This document shows positions 1 through 8,580 of a stretch of DNA of 64,000 nt, in pieces. The DNA is taken from contig JAMPHZ010000009.1 in the NCBI GenBank assembly GCA_023663145.1, positions 1 through 64,000 of the forward strand, read 5' to 3'. How positions within the stretch are numbered: the stretch's first letter is position 1; every line of letters starts with the position of its first letter. The notes under the pieces are model-generated. The model saw only the letters and a list, made by a program, of their open reading frames with translations. It did no database searches and was not told where the DNA came from. Both the position numbers and the translations under genes were made by a program. This DNA comes from Odoribacter sp. GTDB taxonomy: Bacteria; Bacteroidota; Bacteroidia; Bacteroidales; Muribaculaceae.

Positions 1-53
1 CCCAGGACCCCAACATTAAAAGTGTTGTGCTCTACCAGCTGAGCTAGCGAATC
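1..53 (-). tRNA. tRNA-Lys (TTT), 3' part cut off by the window edge
   Basis: On the minus strand this reads as a tRNA 5' half: a seven-base acceptor strand (GATTCGC), D-arm GCTC-AGCTGGTA-GAGC, anticodon stem CAACA/TGTTG with loop CTTTTAA, and the start of the T stem. The anticodon is TTT, so it charges lysine. The T loop and 3' acceptor strand lie outside the window. A sigma-ABfr promoter stands directly upstream. Confidence 0.9.
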
Positions 54-94
54 ATGCTTTGGGATTCTGTGGGGTGTTTCCCTTAAAAGCGATG

Positions 95-126
95 CAAAGT
101 TATGCAGTTTTTTTGAATAAGCCAAA
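95..126 (-). promoter_or_regulatory. sigma-ABfr promoter of tRNA-Lys
   Basis: Minus-strand -33 TTTG (123-126), a 20-base spacer, then -7 TAACTTTG (95-102). This is an exact match to the Bacteroidetes consensus. Transcription would begin near 90, about 35 bases before the mature tRNA. Confidence 0.75.
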
Positions 127-247
127 TTTTTATGACACTTTTTTTGATCTGGGGTCGTTTTTTACCTTTTGGGATAGTTTATTTATCTGTTTTGCCTATG
201 CTATAAGGATTTTAAGTGTGGTGTAAACTGTGAGTAGGTATAGTTTT

Positions 248-682
248 TTATGTATCAAGACGTATAAAATTACCTTCGTGGTCAAATTCGAGATCGATGC
301 CATTTGTTAATGTTACTTCGTAGCCATGCTTGTCTCTTGATATTTCGTTTACTGCTTCATACGGATATGTGAAGTAGATAAATGAGAGTATTGCAGGAGG
401 AATTATACCGTCAGGGACAGTTACACCATGTGGCGCTTCAATTTTTTTCCATGAGCCGTGGTGGTCGAATTCTATTTCTGTGCCATTAGCAAGGCATACT
501 TCGTAGCTGTCTTTGTCTTTCTCTATCTTGATTGCGTTTATACCGCGGTAATATGAATCTAAAAATGTCTGTGCGGTTTTGGGTATCATGTCATACGGAA
601 TGGGATGATAATCTGTATCGGAACAACTTGTTGCTATTATGTACATTATTGCGGCGACCGCGAAAAGTAGTTTTGATTTCAT
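248..682 (-). CDS. Lipoprotein with two PepSY-like repeats
   Basis: A 144-residue exported protein. The N-terminal hydrophobic segment ends in a lipobox (ATSC, Cys20), so it should be a lipoprotein. The mature part has two similar halves, about residues 25-82 and 86-144. Each has a Pro-rich helix start, a Tyr/Phe-rich helix, a K/R-D-K-x-x-Y-E-V strand, then x-N-G-x-x-x-E-F-D-H. This is the pattern of the PepSY-like (DUF2874) family common in Bacteroidetes, whose members often occur as tandem repeats in periplasmic or surface proteins of unknown role. It overlaps the upstream His-rich lipoprotein gene by four bases (ATGA), so the two are probably translated together. The family call is by motif; the function is unknown. 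Confidence 0.75.
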   Translation of the reverse strand: MKSKLLFAVAAIMYIIATSCSDTDYHPIPYDMIPKTAQTFLDSYYRGINAIKIEKDKDSYEVCLANGTEIEFDHHGSWKKIEAPHGVTVPDGIIPPAILSFIYFTYPYEAVNEISRDKHGYEVTLTNGIDLEFDHEGNFIRLDT

Positions 683-933
683 TTACGAATAGTATTTAGA
701 GTATAGTCATTGCATATAGTTGAAAATGTATCGTCATGATGATGGTGATGTCTTTTGTGTTTATGTTTTCTCTTTTTAGGTTTTTTGTGTTTGTGATTGT
801 GACCTCCATCCAGGTCGAGGTCGTAGTCGTGTTCGATTCCGCCATATGTGTGGATGTGGCCGCATGCTCCGAGAGATATTCCGAGCGTAATAGCGATGAT
901 GACTGCTAGATGATGTGTAATTCTGCGTTTCAT
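679..933 (-). CDS. Small histidine-rich lipoprotein
   Basis: An 84-residue protein with a signal peptide and lipobox (LGAC, Cys24). The mature part carries about 17 histidines interleaved with Lys, in H-x-H and K-H-K patterns, ending in a five-His run followed by Asp-Asp. Such tracts bind Ni, Zn, Cu or Co in other proteins, so surface or periplasmic metal binding is a reasonable inference. No catalytic domain is visible. It is the first gene of a two-gene unit with the PepSY-like lipoprotein (four-base overlap). Low-complexity composition makes homology hard to judge, but the signal peptide, lipobox and coupling argue that it is real. Confidence 0.6.
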   Translation of the reverse strand: MKRRITHHLAVIIAITLGISLGACGHIHTYGGIEHDYDLDLDGGHNHKHKKPKKRKHKHKRHHHHHDDTFSTICNDYTLNTIRK

Positions 934-1042
934 AATTTTGATGTTATGTAATTATAATTGTGAAAAGTTATGGATTGTTCACGCTTGAACATATGGCTTG
1001 CTGATTTGTTAAATTTTAAAGTAACTTTTAAAAGCATCAATT

Positions 1043-1516
1043 ATGAAAGAAGTAGCTCTAATTGGCATGGATTGTCAAATATTTTCAGATGTATTGTCGG
1101 CTTTTCTACACAGGAATATCGCCGTCAACGCTATAGTACCGAATCCTGAACATGTAATGATAGATGACGTGGATCTAACAGTATCCCCGTTACGTGAGGG
1201 TAATGTTGATTCATTGGTGGCAAGTCTTGAGGGGTATCATGATGCCGTAATGGTGTTCAGTGACGATCAGACAGATGTGGAAGCAAATAATTTTGCACTG
1301 CGTAATTACTCGGATATGGTTAGTGCGGCTCGTCGGGCAGGGGTGTCTCGTCTTATTGTTGTAGGTTCTCCTGAAGCTACGGCTTATTTCATGGGTGATC
1401 TGAGGCGGCAGAATGAGCTTGACTGGGTGTTTATCTCTACAGAAGGTGATTATGCAGACCGTACGGTTAACGAGGTTGTGTTGCCGCACTTCCATCGTGA
1501 GGAGTATTATGCATGA
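1043..1516 (+). CDS. Short NAD(P)-binding Rossmann-fold protein
   Basis: A 157-residue cytosolic protein. It starts with a beta-strand and loop (ALIGMDCQIFSDV) in the place of the dinucleotide-binding strand. It then has an alternating beta/alpha pattern with a D-x-D strand (MIDDVDLTV) and an AARRAGVSRLIVVGS segment, which is typical of NmrA/atypical SDR proteins (COG2910-like). These are usually about 200-215 residues, so this one is short, and the Gly-rich loop is degenerate (G-M-D-C rather than G-A-T-G). NAD(P) binding is therefore uncertain. A TAACTTTT box at 1022-1029 may be a weak -7 element. It is a single gene, convergent with nhaA across a long hairpin. Confidence 0.6.
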   Translation: MKEVALIGMDCQIFSDVLSAFLHRNIAVNAIVPNPEHVMIDDVDLTVSPLREGNVDSLVASLEGYHDAVMVFSDDQTDVEANNFALRNYSDMVSAARRAGVSRLIVVGSPEATAYFMGDLRRQNELDWVFISTEGDYADRTVNEVVLPHFHREEYYA

Positions 1517-1572
1517 TATTATATGTTGTTCAAAAGTTGCCGATAGGTAATTGTTTATTCCAACATGTGATT

Positions 1573-1616
1573 AAAATATAGGCCACGCATTTCAGATGAG
1601 TGCGTGGCCTATATTT
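1573..1616. terminator. Bidirectional terminator between the Rossmann gene and nhaA
   Basis: A long inverted repeat (AATATAGGCCACGCA and its complement) around a short TTCAGATGAG-type loop, with A-rich and T-rich flanks. It sits between two convergent genes, as expected for a shared intrinsic terminator. Confidence 0.75.
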
Positions 1617-1633
1617 TTCATTAGGGGTTGATA

Positions 1634-3058
1634 TTACTCTTCGATAGTATCAGGTGAGGGTGCGTGTGGCAGGGTGAAGTGCAGCCATATGAATCCTATT
1701 ATACCGGAAATTAACGAACCGAGTACGATGCCAAGTTTAGCGTGGTTGAGCAGGTCGATTTCATGAGCGGATCCTCCGGCGAACGACAATGTTGCAATGA
1801 ATAGTGAAACGGTGAATCCTATACCTCCCAACATGGCAATTGATGCCATCATTGACCAATTGGAGTGTGCGGGCATTGGTGCCAGTCTGAGTTTGACTGT
1901 AAGCCATGAGAAAATAAATATTCCTACGAACTTACCTATTACAAGGCCTGATATGATTGCAAGCGATATGCCTTCAATTGCTGATATTGGTTCGGTATTT
2001 AGTAAGAAGATTCCGGCGTTGGCGAAAGCAAACAATGGTATTATGAAGTAGTTTACGATCGGATGCAGGGTGTCTTCAAGGTCTTGTAGAGGTGAGATGA
2101 CCTTATCTGAGGCACTTTCTACTTCCTTAAGCCAGTTGAGTTGATCTTTGTTAAGTATTGTTCGCTCGGTGAGTATTTCTGACTCAGCTGCTTCAGCCTT
2201 GAAGTGACTCATTGCTTTGCGTATTCGTTTTATGTATCTCGCGGGATCGAATACCGGTTTTGCGGGGACACAGAATGCTACAAGTACACCGGCTATGGTT
2301 GGGTGAATACCTGAATTCAAGAACAGGAACCATACTATACCTCCAATTATAAAGTAGAACATCTTACTTTGTATCATCATCACTCCGCCGAGGGCAAGGA
2401 CTCCTAACAGTACGAAAGCTATTGCAAGGAGAACCCATTCTATGTGGGTGGAGTAGCACGTTGCTATAACAATTATACCTCCGATGTCATCAACTACAGC
2501 AAGTGTTGTCAGGAAAATCTTGAGAGAGAGTGGGACACGGCTACCCAACATGGCGAGTACACCTAAAGAGAACGCTATATCGGTGGCCATCGGTATGGCT
2601 GCTCCACCGCTGTAGTCGGTACCTTTGCTCATTAACCAAAAGATTGTGACTGGGGCAAGCATGCCTCCTATCGCTCCCATTATTGGCAGGAGTGCTTGTC
2701 TGAACGATGATAGCTCTCCTACAAGAATCTCGCGTTTTATCTCAAGACCTATAGAGAAGAAGAAGATAGCCATAAGGGCATCATTGATGAACTCGAGCAA
2801 ATTCATTGGTTCGCCCGAATGGCTGAATATGTTGAAATCTCCGATCTGCAGGCGTACATCTTGTTCCCAGAACTGGAAGTAATATGAGTTTATTGCCGGA
2901 ATATTTGCGATAATAAGGGCGAGCACGGTGGCTGCAATGAGTATGTTGCCGCCGGATGCATGGCGGCGGATCATTTGTTTTGCTGCGTAGAAGATGTGCG
3001 GGAATCCACCCTCTTCGGTCTGTAGAGAAGGGGGCACGTTGTTCTTGTCTGTGTTCAT
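1634..3058 (-). CDS. nhaA: Na+/H+ antiporter NhaA
   Basis: A 474-residue inner-membrane antiporter that expels Na+ in exchange for protons, for sodium and pH homeostasis. NhaA signatures are clear: FFFSIGLEIKREI near residues 99-111, ATDIAF near 158-163, and the ion-binding Asp pair in LAVVDDIGG (Asp190-Asp191). E. coli NhaA is about 388 residues. The extra length here is mostly a charged helical cytosolic insertion at about 265-335 plus a short N-terminal extension; longer NhaA forms occur in Bacteroidetes. It starts directly after the lepA stop codon with no gap, so it is the last gene of the typA-folP-cdaA-lepA-nhaA unit. Proximity to the c-di-AMP synthase gene fits a link to ion homeostasis, which is inference. 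Confidence 0.95.
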   Translation of the reverse strand: MNTDKNNVPPSLQTEEGGFPHIFYAAKQMIRRHASGGNILIAATVLALIIANIPAINSYYFQFWEQDVRLQIGDFNIFSHSGEPMNLLEFINDALMAIFFFSIGLEIKREILVGELSSFRQALLPIMGAIGGMLAPVTIFWLMSKGTDYSGGAAIPMATDIAFSLGVLAMLGSRVPLSLKIFLTTLAVVDDIGGIIVIATCYSTHIEWVLLAIAFVLLGVLALGGVMMIQSKMFYFIIGGIVWFLFLNSGIHPTIAGVLVAFCVPAKPVFDPARYIKRIRKAMSHFKAEAAESEILTERTILNKDQLNWLKEVESASDKVISPLQDLEDTLHPIVNYFIIPLFAFANAGIFLLNTEPISAIEGISLAIISGLVIGKFVGIFIFSWLTVKLRLAPMPAHSNWSMMASIAMLGGIGFTVSLFIATLSFAGGSAHEIDLLNHAKLGIVLGSLISGIIGFIWLHFTLPHAPSPDTIEE

Positions 3059-4849
3059 TTAGTCAAGTTTAAGAACGGCCAGGAATGCTTTTTGCGGCAC
3101 TTCAACCGAGCCGATTTGTTTCATTCGTTTTTTACCTTTTTTCTGTTTCTCAAGCAATTTGCGTTTACGTGATATGTCGCCGCCGTAGCACTTGGCTGTA
3201 ACATCCTTACGTACGGCTTTTATGGTTTCACGTGCTATGATCTTAGCGCCAATTGCAGCTTGGATGGCAATGTCGAACTGTTGACGCGGAATTAGCTCCT
3301 TGAGCTTTTCGCACATGCGGCGACCGAATGTCACGGCATTGTCGGCATGGGTTAGGGTTGACAGGGCATCTACACTTTCTCCGTTGAGCAGAATGTCAAG
3401 TTTTACTAATTTTGACTCACGGAATCCATGAATATGGTAATCGAAAGATGCATAGCCTTTTGATATACTCTTTAATTTGTCGTAAAAATCGATTACAATT
3501 TCACCTAAGGGCATATCAAATGTCAGTTCCATGCGGTGGCCACCTGAAATGTATTCCTGTCGTACGAGTTCGCCCCTTTTTCCAAGGCATAATGTCATGA
3601 TCGGACCAATGAATTCCGGAGTGGTGATTACAGATGCTCTTATGTATGGTTCCTCAATATGATCTATTAGTGTAATGTCGGGTAGTCCAGAAGGGTTGTG
3701 CACCTCAGTCATGTTACCTTTTTTGTCGTATACCCGGTATGATACGTTGGGAACGGTGGTGATGACATCCATGTCAAATTCGCGGCCGAGGCGTTCCTGA
3801 ATGATTTCCATGTGTAGAAGCCCCAGAAAGCCGCAACGGAAGCCGAAGCCTAATGCCGCTGATGATTCGGGCGAAAATGTAAGGGACGCGTCGTTGAGTT
3901 GTAGTTTCTCAAGTGATGTACGCAGGTTTTCGAAATCTTCGGTTTCAATCGGGTATACACCGGCAAATACCATTGGTTTCACTTCTTGAAAACCTTGGAT
4001 AGCGGATTCGCATGGATTTGCAACATGGGTTATGGTATCGCCAACCTTAACTTCCCGGGAGCTTTTGATACCGGATATAATATATCCAACATTTCCGGCT
4101 GATAGTTCCTTCCGAGGAGATAGGTCTAACTTGAGCACGCCGATTTCGTCGGCGTGGTATTCTTTGCCGGTTGCTACGAATTTTACAAAATCGCCATCGT
4201 GGATGGTACCGTTTTCAATCTTGAAATAGGCTATTATACCTCTAAAAGGGTTGAATACGGAGTCAAAAATGAGAGCTTGAAGAGGGGCATCGGGATTGCC
4301 TGTGGGTGCCGGTACGCGGGCTACGATCGCTTCAAGTATCTCAGGAATACCCATACCCGTTTTGCCGCTTGCACGAATTATATCATCGTAATCACAGCCA
4401 AGTAATTCCACAATTTGGTCTGCGACTTCTTCTGGATTCGCAGAATCAAGATCACATTTGTTGAGCACCGGAATGATCTCAAGATTATTGTCTATAGCCA
4501 TATATAGGTTTGAGATCGTTTGGGCCTGGATACCTTGTGTGGCATCAACTATGAGTAGCGCGCCTTCGCAAGCAGCAATTGAGCGGGATACTTCATATGA
4601 GAAATCCACGTGCCCCGGAGTGTCAATCAGATTCAGTATATATTTCTGCCCGTCAAGCTCGTAATCCATCTGTATGGCATGGCTCTTGATCGTGATGCCT
4701 CGCTCACGCTCGAGGTCCATGTCATCAAGGACTTGTGCCTCCATGTCCTTTTGGGCGATAGTTCCGGTGAACTCAAGAAGGCGGTCAGCCAAAGTTGACT
4801 TGCCGTGGTCAATATGAGCTATGATGCAGAAGTTCCTAATGTTTTTCAT
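3059..4849 (-). CDS. lepA: Elongation factor 4 (LepA), ribosome-associated GTPase
   Basis: A 596-residue translational GTPase that acts on the ribosome; EF4 is reported to back-translocate or remodel ribosomes and to help initiation and assembly. G1 is AHIDHGKST (11-19), G3 DTPGH (76-80) and G4 NKCD (130-133). The characteristic LepA C-terminal domain is present, with the basic tail motif [24 protein letters not shown]. Length matches the family (about 595-600). It lies 48 bases after cdaA and directly abuts nhaA. I see no exact sigma-ABfr box in the 48-base gap, so cotranscription from the typA promoter is likely. Confidence 0.97.
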   Translation of the reverse strand: MKNIRNFCIIAHIDHGKSTLADRLLEFTGTIAQKDMEAQVLDDMDLERERGITIKSHAIQMDYELDGQKYILNLIDTPGHVDFSYEVSRSIAACEGALLIVDATQGIQAQTISNLYMAIDNNLEIIPVLNKCDLDSANPEEVADQIVELLGCDYDDIIRASGKTGMGIPEILEAIVARVPAPTGNPDAPLQALIFDSVFNPFRGIIAYFKIENGTIHDGDFVKFVATGKEYHADEIGVLKLDLSPRKELSAGNVGYIISGIKSSREVKVGDTITHVANPCESAIQGFQEVKPMVFAGVYPIETEDFENLRTSLEKLQLNDASLTFSPESSAALGFGFRCGFLGLLHMEIIQERLGREFDMDVITTVPNVSYRVYDKKGNMTEVHNPSGLPDITLIDHIEEPYIRASVITTPEFIGPIMTLCLGKRGELVRQEYISGGHRMELTFDMPLGEIVIDFYDKLKSISKGYASFDYHIHGFRESKLVKLDILLNGESVDALSTLTHADNAVTFGRRMCEKLKELIPRQQFDIAIQAAIGAKIIARETIKAVRKDVTAKCYGGDISRKRKLLEKQKKGKKRMKQIGSVEVPQKAFLAVLKLD

Positions 4850-4897
4850 AATTCTATACTTATCTGATGCCGGGAAGCAAAAAGTTAGTTCTGAATA

Positions 4898-5704
4898 TTA
4901 TTTGGTGTTGTTTTCGGATGATGCATTGTTTTTAGGCATCATTGCAATTGCGCTCAGGCGATGTTCAAGTTCTGTAGATGTAAGTCTTGCTGCGAGGCGG
5001 CCCCGGTGGGCAATTGAGATGTTGCCTGTTTCTTCAGATACAATCACGGCCACAGCGTCGGTAGCCTGAGCGATACCAAGAGCCGAACGGTGCCTTAGTC
5101 CCATGTACCGTGGAACATCGCTGTCATGGCTTACCGGCAAAATGCATCCGGCAGCAGCTATTCGGCCATTTGCTATAATCATGGCTCCATCGTGCAAGGG
5201 GGAATTCTTGAAAAAAATATTCTCAATCAGGCGGGCATTGACGTTGGCGTCAATCAAGTCTCCTGTTTTTTCATAATTGTCAAGTGGCATTGACTGCTCA
5301 ACAACAATAAGTGCGCCTGTTTTACTTTTTGACATATTCATGCATGCGTACACAACAGGCATGATCCAGGCGGTCGCAGTTGAGTCATCGTCGCGGTGAT
5401 GATGGAAAAGCTTTGACAGGAAGCGCCATCGTCTGTGTGACCCTAATTCCACAAGAAAACGCTTTATCTGATCCTGGAAAAGAATGACAAGAATGAGTAG
5501 CCCGATGCTCATGAATTTGTCAAGAATCGTTCCGATAAGGCGCATCGCAAAAATCTCTGATGCCAAGACCCACACCACAATAAAAGCCATTACACCATAG
5601 AATATATTAATGGTACCTGACTCTTTCATCAGGCGATATACATAGTATAGTAGGAGCGCTACCAATACTATATCAAGAATGTCTTTTATTCCGAAATTAG
5701 GCAT
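4898..5704 (-). CDS. cdaA: Diadenylate cyclase CdaA (c-di-AMP synthase)
   Basis: A 268-residue membrane protein that makes cyclic di-AMP from two ATP. Hydrophobic N-terminal segments fall at about residues 8-24, 34-52 and 64-78. They are followed by a basic linker with a His/Asp stretch (HHHRDDD, 101-107) and a DisA_N (DAC) domain. The two DAC signatures are intact: DGA (172-174, in SPLHDGAMII) and RHR (204-206, in GLRHRSALG). Length fits the CdaA/DacA class (about 270). No CdaR regulator gene follows it, unlike in Firmicutes. It lies between folP (24-base gap) and lepA (48-base gap). Confidence 0.95.
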   Translation of the reverse strand: MPNFGIKDILDIVLVALLLYYVYRLMKESGTINIFYGVMAFIVVWVLASEIFAMRLIGTILDKFMSIGLLILVILFQDQIKRFLVELGSHRRWRFLSKLFHHHRDDDSTATAWIMPVVYACMNMSKSKTGALIVVEQSMPLDNYEKTGDLIDANVNARLIENIFFKNSPLHDGAMIIANGRIAAAGCILPVSHDSDVPRYMGLRHRSALGIAQATDAVAVIVSEETGNISIAHRGRLAARLTSTELEHRLSAIAMMPKNNASSENNTK

Positions 5705-5728
5705 TGAGTGGAGTAGGTGAATTTATGA

Positions 5729-6589
5729 TCAGAGTTTGGCAGCCATTGTGTGTTTTGTAGTAGCGTTGTATATTTTAACAAGCTCCGAGGCTGCTTCAAC
5801 GTCGTGAACCCGCAATATGGCAGCACCGCGGTCAAGCGCGAGTGTATTCAATGCTGTTGTTGCGTTAAGAGCTTTGTCGGGTTTTATGTCGAGCAACTTT
5901 GTTGCCATTGATTTACGCGACATACCGATCAAAATCGGCCGGTGCAACAGTTGCAGCAGATTCAGATTGGATAACAATTCGTAGTTTTGATCAAGAGTCT
6001 TGGCGAAACCGAATCCTGGGTCAATAATCACATCATTGACACCCATCATAGAGAGTTGGCTGAGCCTTTCACCCAACTCTGATAGTACAGATGCGGCTAC
6101 ATCGTCGTAATTGGCATACTCATGCATATCTTCCGGAGTGCCTCGCATGTGACTGAGGATATATGGTACTCCAAGAGATGCAACGGTTTCAAACATATCT
6201 TTATCAAGCGAACCGCCGGCAATGTCATTTATTATGTCGGCTCCGAGTTCCGTTACTGCTTTGCGTGCAATTTCGGCACGGTATGTGTCGACTGAAACGA
6301 TTGCTTTGTCAGCTACGGCTTCTTTTACAGCAGGAAGGACTTTAGCAAGTCTCTCGAATTCCTCATCGGGTCCAGTCGCTTTTGCTCCAGGGCGGGTGGA
6401 ACAGGCCCCTACATCTATGAAGGTTGCGCCTGCAGCTACCATAGTAGCGGCTTTTAGTGCCGCTGATGTGGCTGTCTCAACTCTGGATTCATCAAAGAAA
6501 GAATCCGGTGTTGCGTTTATGATCCCCATTACGGTTGGGGAACTGAATGAATACAGTTTACCTTTGATGTTTAATGAGAACTGTTGCAT
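5729..6589 (-). CDS. folP: Dihydropteroate synthase
   Basis: Condenses p-aminobenzoate with 7,8-dihydropterin pyrophosphate in folate synthesis; this is the sulfonamide target. Signatures are MGIINATPDSFF (residues 21-32) and the phosphate/pterin loop IDVGACSTRPGA (58-69), followed by the TIM-barrel motifs VSVDTYRAEIARKA, NDIAGG, PGFGFAKTL and GMSRKS. I chose the ATG at 6589 (286 residues), 25 bases after the typA stop. The longer frame begins with TTG at 6649, inside typA, and adds 20 residues with no counterpart in the family. It is the second gene of the typA operon. Confidence 0.93.
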   Translation of the reverse strand: MQQFSLNIKGKLYSFSSPTVMGIINATPDSFFDESRVETATSAALKAATMVAAGATFIDVGACSTRPGAKATGPDEEFERLAKVLPAVKEAVADKAIVSVDTYRAEIARKAVTELGADIINDIAGGSLDKDMFETVASLGVPYILSHMRGTPEDMHEYANYDDVAASVLSELGERLSQLSMMGVNDVIIDPGFGFAKTLDQNYELLSNLNLLQLLHRPILIGMSRKSMATKLLDIKPDKALNATTALNTLALDRGAAILRVHDVEAASELVKIYNATTKHTMAAKL

Positions 6590-6614
6590 GTTGCCTGTGG
6601 AAATGAGCAATGGT

Positions 6615-8411
6615 TTAACGATTGGCTCGCTTGCGTTCGATTTCGTCAAGAATTATCTTGCGCAGGCGCAGGTGATGCGGGGTAACCTCGACGTATTCGT
6701 CTTCCTTTATGTACTCGAGAGCTTCCTCAAGTGAAAAGACAACCGGTGGCACAATACGGGCTTTGTCATCGGCGCCTGAGGCTCGCATGTTGGTCAGTTT
6801 CTTACTTTTTGTAACATTTACCACGATGTCGTTGTCTTTGGCATTCTCACCTACAACTTGTCCGGCATAAACCTCTTCCTGAGGGAAGATAAAGAAGCGG
6901 CCGCGATCCTGCAACTTGTCAATAGCATATGCGTATGCGGTGCCAGGTTCAAGAGCGATTAGTGATCCATTGACGCGGCGTTCTATCTCGCCTTTCCATG
7001 GTTGGTATTCAAGGAAACGGTGAGCCATTATGGCTTCTCCTGCTGATGCGGTGAGTACGTTGTTTCGCAGTCCGATTATTCCTCGTGAAGGTATCTGGAA
7101 TTCAATGTGTACCCGGTCACCTTGTGAGTTCATTGATACCATCTCGCCTTTGCGGCGTGTTACCATATCAATGATTTTTGATGAGTATTCTTCGGTTACG
7201 TTGATTGTGAGAAGTTCAACGGGTTCGCATTTCTGTCCATCGATTTCTTTGATGATTACCTGCGGTTGTCCTACTTGAAGTTCATATCCTTCACGTCGCA
7301 TTGTTTCAATAAGCACAGACAGGTGTAAGACTCCTCGGCCGAATACGGTCCACACGTCACGTGCAGGGTCTTTCATTACCCTGAGTGCGAGGTTCCGGTC
7401 AAGCTCGCGTGTGAGACGGTCGCCTATGTGGCGGGAAGTAACGTATTTGCCGTCACGTCCGAAGAATGGAGAATCATTGATCGTGAATGTCATTGACATT
7501 GTTGGTTCATCAATGGCAATGCGCGGCAGAGGTTCCGGATTCTCAGCTGCTGCCACAGTGTCACCTATCTCAAACCCTTCAATACCGACGAGTGCGCATA
7601 TGTCGCCGCTGCTTACGCTGTTGACGCGTTTGCGCCCCATGCCTTCGAATGTGTGAAGTTCTTTGATTCGTTGCTTAACAATTGTCCCGTCCCGGCGGCA
7701 TAATGCTATCTCTTGACCTTCTGTAAGTGTCCCACGGTGAACACGTCCCACGGCAATGCGCCCTACATAGTTGGAGAAATCAAGCGAGGTGATAAGCATT
7801 TGTGCGTCACCTTCGTAAGTTGTGGGGGCCGGAATATTTTCAATTATTGCATCAAGCAGAGGAATTATGTTCTCGGTCGGTTGTTCCCAATCAGTGCTCA
7901 TCCATCCGTTTTTAGCAGAGCCGAATATGGTGGGGAAGTCAAGTTGGTCTTCTGTTGCGTCAAGGCTGAACATGAGATCGAACACCATGTCTTGGACTTC
8001 GGCAGGGCGGCAGTTGGGTTTGTCTACTTTGTTTATTACAACCACGGGTTTCAAGCCTATCTGGATGGCTTTCTGCAACACGAAACGTGTCTGAGGCATA
8101 GGGCCTTCGAATGCATCAACAAGCAACAGGCATCCGTCAGCCATGTTGAGCACTCGTTCCACCTCGCCGCCGAAGTCGGCGTGTCCGGGTGTGTCTATGA
8201 TATTGATTTTTGTGCCTTTATAATTGATTGAAACGTTTTTTGACAGAATTGTAATTCCACGTTCGCGTTCGAGGTCGTTGTTATCAAGAATAAGCTCGCC
8301 GGTGTTCTGATTGTCACGGAAAAGATGCCCCGCAAGTAACATCTTATCGACCAATGTGGTTTTGCCATGGTCGACATGTGCGATGATGGCGATGTTTCTG
8401 ATGTTCTGCAT
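6615..8411 (-). CDS. typA: Translational GTPase TypA/BipA
   Basis: A 598-residue ribosome-associated GTPase involved in 50S assembly and stress or cold adaptation. G1 is AHVDHGKTT (11-19), switch I/G2 is ERERGITI (near 49-56) and G3 is DTPGH (73-77), with NKVDKP for G4. The TypA-specific C-terminal region is recognisable ([16 protein letters not shown], then [13 protein letters not shown] at the end). Length matches the family. It is the first gene of a five-gene minus-strand unit and has a textbook sigma-ABfr promoter 27 bases upstream. Confidence 0.97.
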   Translation of the reverse strand: MQNIRNIAIIAHVDHGKTTLVDKMLLAGHLFRDNQNTGELILDNNDLERERGITILSKNVSINYKGTKINIIDTPGHADFGGEVERVLNMADGCLLLVDAFEGPMPQTRFVLQKAIQIGLKPVVVINKVDKPNCRPAEVQDMVFDLMFSLDATEDQLDFPTIFGSAKNGWMSTDWEQPTENIIPLLDAIIENIPAPTTYEGDAQMLITSLDFSNYVGRIAVGRVHRGTLTEGQEIALCRRDGTIVKQRIKELHTFEGMGRKRVNSVSSGDICALVGIEGFEIGDTVAAAENPEPLPRIAIDEPTMSMTFTINDSPFFGRDGKYVTSRHIGDRLTRELDRNLALRVMKDPARDVWTVFGRGVLHLSVLIETMRREGYELQVGQPQVIIKEIDGQKCEPVELLTINVTEEYSSKIIDMVTRRKGEMVSMNSQGDRVHIEFQIPSRGIIGLRNNVLTASAGEAIMAHRFLEYQPWKGEIERRVNGSLIALEPGTAYAYAIDKLQDRGRFFIFPQEEVYAGQVVGENAKDNDIVVNVTKSKKLTNMRASGADDKARIVPPVVFSLEEALEYIKEDEYVEVTPHHLRLRKIILDEIERKRANR

Positions 8412-8437
8412 ATACTCTATTGGATTGTTTCAGTGTG

Positions 8438-8468
8438 CAAAGTTACGAAAAAACTACGTATGTGCAAA
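8438..8468 (-). promoter_or_regulatory. sigma-ABfr promoter of the typA-folP-cdaA-lepA-nhaA unit
   Basis: -33 TTTG (minus strand, 8465-8468), a 19-base spacer and -7 TAACTTTG (8438-8445). Start of transcription is expected near 8433, giving a leader of about 20 bases before typA. No equally good box is seen before the four downstream genes. Confidence 0.75.
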
Positions 8469-8550
8469 TAGATGTTATCAAATGTTACAATGATGATAAC
8501 TGCGGAGGTTGTTTTTTTTATAAATCGATGGTATTTTGATGAAAAATGCG

Positions 8551-8558
8551 TAATTTTG
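8551..8558 (+). promoter_or_regulatory. Probable -7 element for the LysM-PorT-dnaB unit
   Basis: TAATTTTG matches the -7 consensus and lies 23 bases before the LysM gene start. A TTTG-type -33 box is not visible at the right distance, so the call rests on the -7 element alone. Confidence 0.5.
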
Positions 8559-8580
8559 CGGTTCAAAGCATCTAAATGAC

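Noticed and set aside
6222..6734. A 170-codon plus-strand frame opposite folP and the end of typA
   Set aside because: Shadow of two certain genes; composition is not protein-like.
7713..8231. A 172-codon plus-strand frame opposite typA
   Set aside because: Antisense shadow of typA without a promoter or family features.
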